Shown one piece after another: positions 6,143 to 12,000 of a DNA stretch of 12,256 bases. A program made the position numbers and the translations under genes. This DNA comes from an uncultured Flavonifractor sp. (GTDB lineage Bacteria > Bacillota > Clostridia > Oscillospirales > Oscillospiraceae): positions 7,198 to 19,453 of the forward strand of contig CAJUDT010000045.1 of assembly GCA_910585415.1 (NCBI GenBank), given 5' to 3'. The notes beneath the pieces are model-generated. The model saw only the letters and a program-made list of their open reading frames with translations, ran no database searches and was not told the DNA's origin. Position 1 is the stretch's first letter, and every line of letters starts with the position of its first letter.

Positions 6143-9100
6143 TTATCCGGTGCCGGTGCCGTCGCACCGCCAGCCGTCCTCACTGAGGTAGAGATAAGCG
6201 ACCCGCCACCACTGGAAGGCGCCTTCCGGGGCGTCCTCTCCCTCGTAGTTCGCGGTATTGCCTGCCATGGACCAATTCAGCGCGGCTTGCGTCTCCGGCA
6301 CAAAGACCACACTGTAATGGAACCGGAATGCCTCCTGGTCCCTGATTTCCTCAGGATAGTTTTCCGAAGGATATTCCTCAACCACTTCCACACTGACAAC
6401 ATCCAGATAAGTCCACCGGTGTTTGCTCCCGCTGGTGGCCAGCAGGTGGGTCCCCTCGTACTGCTCCACCCAGGCTTGGGCCAGATCCTCATAACTGCGG
6501 CCGTCGTCTGGTATGACGATGCCCATTTCCAGGGCGTCCGCCTCAATCTCGTCGTACCACTGGCGGATATGCGCGAACAGCTCAGAGGCAAAGACATCAT
6601 CAGTGACCGTCTGCTCCGCCCGGAACCACCGGCGGTCGCCGTCTCTCTGGTACTCCACCAGCCGGGGCTTTTGGTAGAAGGTCAGGGAATTTCCGCCTCC
6701 ACTGACGCGCAGGATATCGGTGTCCTCCAGCTCGGCGGGCTGAACCGTCTCCAACGTCTCCCAGTGGAAATCCGTGGTGATGTCCCGTGGCTGATTATAG
6801 CCCCAGCTGATATCGGTGGAGTATGTCCCGCCCCCTATGCCGTCCACGGTTTTCAGGTCTAGGGTGAGTTCTTCCATCCCGCACAGCGCGTCCCATAGGC
6901 CCTGCACCAGGTAGACCGCATCCTTGTCCAGGCGGTTCAGCCGGTGCAGGCCCGCTTCTATCAGACCGTCCAGTCCCGCCGTGGAGGACTCATGCCACAG
7001 ATAGGTGAGGCTTCCGTCGTCCTCCACCTGGAAAAACAGACAATCGCTGTTCGGGTAGCCAGGCATCACCCAGTTGTCCTCGGTGATGTACCTGCCGCCG
7101 GCAAGGACCACCTCTGCCGGGGTGGTGGTGTGGTACTCGTAGTTGAAACGATAAACATGGACAGTAATACCGCCCACCTTGTGCTCTGTGGGGCCGGTCA
7201 TGTTTTCAATGCGCCAGTCGTCGTACTCCGCCGTATCCAGCTCGCCTGCTTCGCCGCCCTGGGACATCCAATCCTGGACCAGATCCTTGGCCTTGTCCAG
7301 CACTCCATCGGGAACGCGGATACCCGACATCACATGGTCCTCCATGGTCCGGGGGTCCCGGTAGACCAACAGGTTTTCCCCATCATAGCGGAGATAGCGG
7401 GTCCAGGTTCGGGTCACGCCGTCCGCACCCTGAACGTGTCCGCTGGCGGTCAGCATACCCGTGCCCGCGTCCCACTGGTTCCAGTCCAGGATGTGTTCCG
7501 GGTACGCCTCTGCCCAGAGAGTGGGTATGTTGGCCTCATAGACGGTATCTCCCCGCTGGAAAAAGAGCTGGTTGGGGGCCACTACTTCGGCGTTGCCGTC
7601 TCCGTCGCAGTCCACATGGAACGTCTCCGACATGCCGCTGACCGCCTGGACCAGACGGATGGGCATACCGTCCTCCCCGACGCACACGTAATCGGTGCGC
7701 ATGACCCCGTCCTCGGTCTGATAGGTGATGGCGTTCACCGGGCCCTTATGGCCGAAGAGGCCCTCGGGGAAGCCTCCGCCGCCGCGAAAGCCAATGTCGG
7801 TTTCCCAATCCATAGGCAGAGCCAGGAAACTCCGGTAAACCAGATGCTCCAGGCGCTTATCCACCACCGCGAAATGCTGCATATCCTCCTGCGCGGAGGT
7901 GAGCAGGCAGATATCAAAGGGTTCCTCTAGTCCGAAATCGCTGGAGGCGCTGTAGACCTCCGCCTGACCCGTCCAGTCGGTGATGTCCTCCACCACAAAG
8001 GGCTTCGGTGTGTAAGGGGCGGCGCCTGCCAGAGAGAGCACCTTCTCCGGCTCCCCCCAGGCCTCAACGATGGCGTCTGCCTGCTCAGGGGTGACCGCAG
8101 ACGCGGGCGTCCCGGCGCTGCCCCCAGTGAAGGTACAGGCGGAGATAATCCCCGCCAGAATCACCGCCGCCACCGCCGCTGCGGCCACCTGCCGGGGCTT
8201 TTGGGCAATGCGTGTAATCCGGTCCTTGAGCTGGCGCTTCCCGGCAGTCATGGTGGTGGCCGTCAGCAGGGGATTCCCTGGTCCCCGCCGCACTGGTACC
8301 AGGTGCAGGAGGGTCTGCCCGTAGGGGATGCGCTCATCCTCCCCCAGCCGGGCCAGGGCCCCTTCGTCGCAGGCAAGCTCACCGTCGGTCTTGGAAACGG
8401 CGGCGGCCACCCATACGAGCGGGTCAAACCAGTACACAGCCAGACACACGCACCGCAGCAGGGCCCACAGGGGGTCCCAATGCCGGGCGTGGGTTTCCTC
8501 GTGGGCCAGCACATGGCGCAGGCGCTCCGGGGTGGAGACTGCCTCCGGGGTCAGATAGACGGCGGGCCGGAAGGGCCCGAACAGGCAGGGCGATACCAAC
8601 CCTTCCTCCACCAGATAGACCCGCCGGGTACACCCCTCTACAGGATACGCTTTTCGGCGGAAACGCAGGCGAAGCCAAAAGCCCAGGTTAGCCGCCAGGA
8701 AAAAGAGGGTCATAACGCCCGACCCGGACCAGCGCAGAATATCCCAGCCGGAAAATGCCACCAGATTTCCGGAAGCCGCAGGTATCTCTTCCATCCCGCC
8801 AGAGGGCTCCGCAGGCAGCTGTTCCACCCCGCCCGGAATCTGGCCGGGCACGATGGCGGGGGCGTCGGGCGGGCGGGCAGGCGTCTGGTCCAGCTCCTGT
8901 TCCAGCCGCTGGCCCACCGCTGTCCGAACGGGCTGTACCGAGGTGAGCACGGAAAACCTTGCTGCGGGGAGCTGGAAGGGCGCCAGCAGGCGGAGCAGCA
9001 CCAGGGCCCAAAGGGCATACTGCATCCGCCGGGACAGGCTCCGCCGAAAGGCCCCCCGCAAAACAAGCAGGGCCAGAATCAGGACCGACGAGGTAATCAG

Positions 9101-9181
9101 CACCTCCGTCAAGGCCCGTTTTTCCCCCAGCATCAACAGACCCGAGGCCGCTGAGGTTGTAAACAGCTCAAGCACGCTCAT
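6143..9181 (-). CDS. BlaR1/MecR1-like M56 family membrane metallopeptidase with a large unidentified sensor region
   Basis: Signal-transducing membrane protease that would inactivate its partner repressor when a signal is sensed outside. Length is 1012 residues against about 585-600 for BlaR1. Helices are visible at about 27-43, 55-70, 152-170 and 331-349. The zinc site HEETH (227-231) and the downstream glutamate in ELACDE (E268) lie between helices 3 and 4, as in BlaR1. A Pro/Glu-rich loop (77-145) follows helix 2. Helix 4 ends in a lipobox-like IISAC. The outer region (about 350-1012) is unrecognised: it has an FG-GAP-like DCDGDGNAE at 524-532 and no convincing penicillin-binding motif set. 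The ATG lies inside the repressor gene (14-base overlap), next to a GGGAGGGG site, implying coupled translation. Peptidase call firm; signal unknown. Confidence 0.9.
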   Translation of the reverse strand: MSVLELFTTSAASGLLMLGEKRALTEVLITSSVLILALLVLRGAFRRSLSRRMQYALWALVLLRLLAPFQLPAARFSVLTSVQPVRTAVGQRLEQELDQTPARPPDAPAIVPGQIPGGVEQLPAEPSGGMEEIPAASGNLVAFSGWDILRWSGSGVMTLFFLAANLGFWLRLRFRRKAYPVEGCTRRVYLVEEGLVSPCLFGPFRPAVYLTPEAVSTPERLRHVLAHEETHARHWDPLWALLRCVCLAVYWFDPLVWVAAAVSKTDGELACDEGALARLGEDERIPYGQTLLHLVPVRRGPGNPLLTATTMTAGKRQLKDRITRIAQKPRQVAAAAVAAVILAGIISACTFTGGSAGTPASAVTPEQADAIVEAWGEPEKVLSLAGAAPYTPKPFVVEDITDWTGQAEVYSASSDFGLEEPFDICLLTSAQEDMQHFAVVDKRLEHLVYRSFLALPMDWETDIGFRGGGGFPEGLFGHKGPVNAITYQTEDGVMRTDYVCVGEDGMPIRLVQAVSGMSETFHVDCDGDGNAEVVAPNQLFFQRGDTVYEANIPTLWAEAYPEHILDWNQWDAGTGMLTASGHVQGADGVTRTWTRYLRYDGENLLVYRDPRTMEDHVMSGIRVPDGVLDKAKDLVQDWMSQGGEAGELDTAEYDDWRIENMTGPTEHKVGGITVHVYRFNYEYHTTTPAEVVLAGGRYITEDNWVMPGYPNSDCLFFQVEDDGSLTYLWHESSTAGLDGLIEAGLHRLNRLDKDAVYLVQGLWDALCGMEELTLDLKTVDGIGGGTYSTDISWGYNQPRDITTDFHWETLETVQPAELEDTDILRVSGGGNSLTFYQKPRLVEYQRDGDRRWFRAEQTVTDDVFASELFAHIRQWYDEIEADALEMGIVIPDDGRSYEDLAQAWVEQYEGTHLLATSGSKHRWTYLDVVSVEVVEEYPSENYPEEIRDQEAFRFHYSVVFVPETQAALNWSMAGNTANYEGEDAPEGAFQWWRVAYLYLSEDGWRCDGTGTG

Positions 9182-9551
9182 CCCCTCCCTTCGCCTTCTC
9201 CAGAATGGCCGACAGCTCTTCGATGTCCGCCTGAGACAGGGCCTTGCTGTCCACCATGGCGTTGAGCATCAGCCCCAGGCGGCCCCCGTAGACCTTGTCC
9301 AGAAAGTGCCGGGTCTCCCGCCTGGCGGCGTCGCTGCGCTGGAGCACCGGAAAATACGCCTTGGCCCGGCCGTTGTCCCGATACCCCACAGCGCCCTTGG
9401 CCTCCAGCCGGGAGAGCATGGAAATGATGGTGTGCTTGCTCCACCCGGCGTCCTCCTTCAGGGCGGCGGTCAGCTGCGTGATGGTCCTGGGGGCCTCTGT
9501 CCAAAGCTGGTTCATCAGCACCCACTCCCCATCGGAAAGCTCGGTTTTCAT
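9168..9551 (-). CDS. BlaI/MecI/CopY-family transcriptional repressor
   Basis: Winged-helix repressor of 127 residues, the usual BlaI length, expected to bind palindromic operators as a dimer. The N-terminal winged helix (1-70) contains the family patterns LSDGEWVLMNQLW and WSKHTIISMLSRLEAKG. The C-terminal dimerisation part (75-120) contains NAMVDSKALSQADIEEL. Aligned by eye with MecI/BlaI, N97-A98 falls at the position where the staphylococcal repressors are cut (Asn-Phe), with alanine here in place of phenylalanine. The ATG at 9549-9551 is chosen because AAAGGAGGG lies about 6 bases upstream; a longer open frame to 9653 would run through the operators and promoter. It overlaps the M56 gene by 14 bases. 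Autoregulation is predicted. Whether it controls other loci cannot be seen. Confidence 0.93.
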   Translation of the reverse strand: MKTELSDGEWVLMNQLWTEAPRTITQLTAALKEDAGWSKHTIISMLSRLEAKGAVGYRDNGRAKAYFPVLQRSDAARRETRHFLDKVYGGRLGLMLNAMVDSKALSQADIEELSAILEKAKGGDERA

Positions 9552-9570
9552 GGGTATCCCTCCTTTCATT

Positions 9571-9588
9571 GGTAAACACTCGTCTACC
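9571..9588. promoter_or_regulatory. BlaI-type operator 2 (downstream site)
   Basis: The plus sequence GGTAAACACTCGTCTACC is an 18-base imperfect palindrome with outer arms GGTAnAC/GTnTACC. It lies between the predicted start of transcription and the ribosome binding site of the repressor gene. It shares its outer arms with operator 1, 39 bases away centre to centre. Binding here would block clearance or elongation. Confidence 0.6.
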
Positions 9589-9596
9589 TTGTTTCC

Positions 9597-9625
9597 AGCA
9601 TAGCACACTGGTAGACAAATGTCAA
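9597..9625 (-). promoter_or_regulatory. Sigma-A promoter of the BlaI-M56 unit
   Basis: On minus the -35 box is a perfect TTGACA (9620-9625), the spacer is 17 bases and the -10 box is TATGCT (9597-9602, four of six). Transcription would start near 9590, about 40 bases before the repressor ATG. The -35 box lies inside operator 1, so repressor binding would exclude polymerase. Confidence 0.75.
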
Positions 9626-9627
9626 CC
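9610..9627. promoter_or_regulatory. BlaI-type operator 1 (overlaps the -35 box)
   Basis: The plus sequence GGTAGACAAATGTCAACC is a near-perfect 18-base palindrome (seven of nine pairs match). The GACA/TGTC core resembles operators of the BlaI/MecI/CopY family. It covers the -35 box of the repressor promoter. Two further GACAAAT half-site-like words follow upstream at 9638-9644 and 9649-9655. Confidence 0.72.
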
Positions 9628-9670
9628 TGTAAATAGTGACAAATAGATGACAAATCCTCCGCCTATCCAA

Positions 9671-9719
9671 ACAAAACACAGCCGGGAGAGGGCTTCAAGG
9701 CCCAAGCTCCCGGCTGTGT
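9671..9719 (-). terminator. Factor-independent terminator after rnc
   Basis: In the minus transcript a perfect 12-base-pair stem (arms 9707-9718 and 9677-9688, CACAGCCGGGAG and its complement) encloses a smaller GGGC/GCCC hairpin. It is followed by TTTTGTTTGG. It begins 11 bases after the rnc stop codon and closes the acpP-rnc unit ahead of the BlaI promoter. Confidence 0.85.
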
Positions 9720-9729
9720 GCGGCATGAT

Positions 9730-10410
9730 TCAGTTGAGGGTTCCGCTCAGGGCCTCCATACCGGCCTTTGCGGCCATCTGCTCGGCCTCTTTTTTGCTGT
9801 GGCCGGTGCCCTGGCCGATGGGGGTTCCGTTCAAGTATACCGCCACGGTAAAGGTCTTGGCGTGGTCGGGGCCGTCGGAGCTCAACAGGTGATAGGCCAA
9901 TACCTGGCCGCTCTCTCGCTGGACCAGCTCCTGTAGGGCGGTCTTAAAGTCCCGGCTGGCCCCTTTTTCGGCCTCCCGGTCCAGGATGAACCGGCGGATA
10001 ATTTTACGGGCGGAGCCAATGCCCCCGTCCAGATAGACCGCCGCAAGGACGGCCTCCACCGCGTCGGCCACAATCGAGGGCCGGGTGCGTCCGCCGCCGG
10101 CGTCCTCGCCCCGTCCCAGCTTCAAATATGCGCCCAGGTCCAGCTGCTGGGCCACCTCGGCCAAACTGCCTTCGCACACCAGGGCGGCCCGTGTGCGGGT
10201 CAAGTCTCCCTCGGGCAGATTCGGGTGAGCCCGGTACAGGTAGTCGGCCACCACCATGCCCAGCACGGAGTCGCCCAAAAACTCCAACCGTTCGTTGCTC
10301 TGGAGTCCTCTGGCCTTATTTTCGTTGGCGTAAGAGCTGTGGGTCAGCGCGTTCTCCAGCAGGGCGGGGTGTGCAAATTCGTAGCCCAGCTTTTCCTCCA
10401 ATGCCGTCAT
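9730..10410 (-). CDS. rnc: Ribonuclease III
   Basis: Double-strand-specific endoribonuclease for rRNA precursor processing and mRNA turnover, 226 residues, a normal length. The signature NERLEFLGDSVL is at 39-50. The metal-binding acidic residues E40, E43, D47, D116 and E119 are all present (SIVADAVEA at 112-120). A double-stranded-RNA-binding domain fills about 154-222, ending in the GTGHSKKEAEQMAAKAGME helix region. The ATG at 10408-10410 is chosen because AAAGGAGG lies 9 bases upstream and the protein then begins at the conserved LEEKLGYEF. The longer frame to 10524 adds an atypical Cys/Pro-rich stretch that is the hairpin-rich leader. It is transcribed with acpP. In many Firmicutes smc follows rnc, but here a terminator does. 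Confidence 0.97.
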   Translation of the reverse strand: MTALEEKLGYEFAHPALLENALTHSSYANENKARGLQSNERLEFLGDSVLGMVVADYLYRAHPNLPEGDLTRTRAALVCEGSLAEVAQQLDLGAYLKLGRGEDAGGGRTRPSIVADAVEAVLAAVYLDGGIGSARKIIRRFILDREAEKGASRDFKTALQELVQRESGQVLAYHLLSSDGPDHAKTFTVAVYLNGTPIGQGTGHSKKEAEQMAAKAGMEALSGTLN

Positions 10411-10536
10411 TGCGGCTTTCCTCCTTTGCGGTACCGCCGGGGCGGGGCAGCGCCCCGTTCCGCCTGGGAAATGCCCGTTCCACAGGCAGAAGCCCCGCCA
10501 TACACAGCGGGGCTTCCGGCTCATGTGTTGTGGTTG
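10411..10536 (-). other. Structured acpP-rnc intergenic RNA with two hairpins
   Basis: Between the acpP stop and the rnc start the transcript can form a perfect 10-base-pair stem GAAGCCCCGC/GCGGGGCTTC (10489-10516, 8-base loop) and a GC stem CGGGGC-N3-GCCCCG (10443-10457). Neither is followed by a U run, so these are not standard terminators. They could be RNase III cleavage sites for autoregulation or acpP 3'-end stabilisers. That role is inference. Confidence 0.5.
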
Positions 10537-10770
10537 TCAGTCCTCGACCTTGCCGCTGACGAAGCGGACCAGATCGGCTACACTGGTAATGCCGGACATA
10601 TCATCCTCCGAGAGTTCGCCGATGCCAAATTCCTCGTCCAGGGCCATGGTGACCTCTACCACGTCCAGGGAATCGGCCCCCAGGTCCTCAAAGGAGGTGT
10701 CCATGGAAATGCTGTCCGCCGCTACGCCAAACTGCTCTGCCAATATTTTGGCAATTTTTTCAAATATCAT
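10537..10770 (-). CDS. acpP: Acyl carrier protein
   Basis: Small acidic carrier of growing acyl chains for fatty acid synthesis and phospholipid assembly, 77 residues as usual. The phosphopantetheine attachment site is serine 34 in GADSLDVVEV (31-40). The acidic recognition helix II follows, with EEFGIGELSEDD. The ATG at 10768-10770 has a GGGAG site about 9 bases upstream. It lies 87 bases after plsX, the classic neighbour whose enzyme takes acyl groups from this carrier, and has its own promoter in that gap. rnc follows 126 bases downstream with no terminator between. Confidence 0.97.
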   Translation of the reverse strand: MIFEKIAKILAEQFGVAADSISMDTSFEDLGADSLDVVEVTMALDEEFGIGELSEDDMSGITSVADLVRFVSGKVED

Positions 10771-10821
10771 ACTTATCTACTCCCGTCGCATCCGCCATCA
10801 AGGCGGCGTGGTCAATTTAGA

Positions 10822-10850
10822 TAATAGGCAAGTTTTCCCCTACTGTCAAT
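10822..10850 (-). promoter_or_regulatory. Strong sigma-A promoter of acpP-rnc
   Basis: On minus the -35 box is a perfect TTGACA (10845-10850), the spacer is 17 bases and the -10 box is TATTAT (10822-10827, five of six). It starts 8 bases after the plsX stop codon. The predicted leader is about 45 bases and contains a small CCGCC/GGCGG hairpin (10792-10807). Confidence 0.8.
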
Positions 10851-10854
10851 AGGT
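10840..10854. promoter_or_regulatory. Palindromic operator candidate over the acpP -35 box
   Basis: On minus CCTATTGACAGTAGG is a 15-base palindrome in which six of seven pairs match around a central A, and it contains the whole -35 box. The position fits a repressor of fatty-acid synthesis genes. The sequence does not look like the FapR or FabT consensus as I know them, so the binding protein is unknown. Confidence 0.4.
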
Positions 10855-10857
10855 AAG

Positions 10858-11895
10858 TCAAAATTTTTCCATTTTGTTTACGGGGAGCCTCATGTACTCA
10901 ATATTTTCCGTGATGTCGGCAATGAGGCCGGAAGAGGCAAAGTCAGCTGCCTGACGGATGGCGTTCTTGATGGCGTAGCCGTCGGAGGAGCCGTGGGCCT
11001 TTATGACAGGCTTGGAGATGCCCAGCAGGGGAGTGCCCCCCACCTCTCCGGCGTCAATGAGCTTCTTAAAATCCTTCAGGCCGCCGGCGACCAGGACAGC
11101 GGCCAGCTTTGCGGTCAGATTCTTTTTGAACATGGCTTTGAGCTGCTTGGTCATGAAGCCACCGGTGCCCTCCATGGTTTTGAGGAAGATGTTCCCGGAG
11201 TAGCCGTCGGAGACGATAACATCCACCTGGCCAAAGACGGCCTCGCGGGCCTCCACGTTGCCGGTGAAGCGGATACGTCCGGCTTGACCCGCCTCGGTCA
11301 GGAGGGCGTGGGCCTGCTGCTGAAGGCTGGCGCCCTTGGAGGGTTCCGTGCCGATGTTCAGCAGGCCGACCTTGGGTTCGGTCCGCCCCAGGACCTTTTG
11401 GGCGTAGTAGGAGCCCATGAAGGCGAATTGAAGCAGGTATTCGGGGGTGCATTCGGCGGTCGCGCCGCAGTCGATTAGAATGGCGCCGCCGCCGCCGGTG
11501 GGGACAACCGGGGCCATCGCGGCCCGGCGGACGCCCCGAATGCGCTTGACCAGAAGCGTCGCCGCAGACAGCAGGGCGCCGGTGCTCCCGGCGGAGACAA
11601 AGGCATCCCCATCGCCGTTTTTCAGCAGCTCCAGGCCCACCGTCAGGGAGGAATCCTTTTTCCTGCGGAAGGCGGTGGCGGGGTCGTCGCAGATTTCGAT
11701 TACCTCCGAGGCGTGGGCAATCTGCACCCCGGCGGGGAGGTCGGAAATGCCATCCTGCTTGAGGGCGGCAAGGATGTCCTCGCCACGGCCCACCAGGATA
11801 ATTTCTACTCCTAATTCTTTTACGGCGGACAGTGCGCCCTGTACGTTGGACTGTGGGGCGTTGTCGCCGCCCATTGCGTCTACGATTATTTTCAT
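10858..11895 (-). CDS. plsX: Phosphate acyltransferase PlsX
   Basis: Converts acyl-[acyl carrier protein] and phosphate into acyl-phosphate, the acyl donor for PlsY in phosphatidic acid synthesis; a peripheral membrane enzyme. Length 345 residues, typical. The family N-terminus IVDAMGGDNAP is intact (residues 4-14). Other conserved blocks are AFVSAGSTGALLS, the glycine-rich segment before AILIDCGATAE, LLNIGTEPSKG and VSDGYSGNIFLKTMEGTGG. The ATG at 11893-11895 is preceded by a modest GAAGGA site. acpP follows directly. Upstream there is no fapR, rpmF or DUF177 gene within the window, unlike many Firmicutes. Instead there is a U-poor leader and a palindrome-rich element. No clear promoter for plsX is visible. 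Confidence 0.97.
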   Translation of the reverse strand: MKIIVDAMGGDNAPQSNVQGALSAVKELGVEIILVGRGEDILAALKQDGISDLPAGVQIAHASEVIEICDDPATAFRRKKDSSLTVGLELLKNGDGDAFVSAGSTGALLSAATLLVKRIRGVRRAAMAPVVPTGGGGAILIDCGATAECTPEYLLQFAFMGSYYAQKVLGRTEPKVGLLNIGTEPSKGASLQQQAHALLTEAGQAGRIRFTGNVEAREAVFGQVDVIVSDGYSGNIFLKTMEGTGGFMTKQLKAMFKKNLTAKLAAVLVAGGLKDFKKLIDAGEVGGTPLLGISKPVIKAHGSSDGYAIKNAIRQAADFASSGLIADITENIEYMRLPVNKMEKF

Positions 11896-12000
11896 AGGGT
11901 TCCTTCTTTCGCTGCTTGATTTTGGTTGGTGGTGTCGGGCTTTGTTGAGGGTTTTGCGTCTTCCTCGTTACTCTGGTGGTTTTCGTTTTCTGGTTCTGCC
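11896..12000 (-). other. Nearly U-free 5' leader of plsX
   Basis: In the mRNA sense the last 100 bases before the ribosome binding site contain only about three U residues and are dominated by A and C. Such RNA is expected to be single-stranded. No promoter or hairpin is seen in it. It may be a translation-enhancing leader or the flank of the neighbouring repeat. Confidence 0.45.

Noticed and set aside
6420..6430. SGSK (residues 917-920) of the M56 protein as a penicillin-binding SxxK motif
   Set aside because: SxxK occurs by chance; no SxN or KTG motif at fitting distances and no surrounding family pattern.
6944..7930. Plus-strand open frames inside the M56 gene (also 8201-9154)
   Set aside because: They lie opposite a continuous 1012-codon frame with recognisable protease motifs; no start signals or domains.
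9552..9653. N-terminally extended BlaI start at 9653
   Set aside because: The extension would translate through the -35, -10 and both operators; the ATG at 9551 has an excellent ribosome binding site and gives the family length.
10443..10516. acpP-rnc hairpins as a terminator
   Set aside because: No U run follows either stem on the coding strand, so they are reported as RNA structure instead.
10411..10524. N-terminally extended rnc start at 10524
   Set aside because: The added residues are unlike RNase III and correspond to the hairpin region; the ATG at 10410 has a strong site at the right distance.
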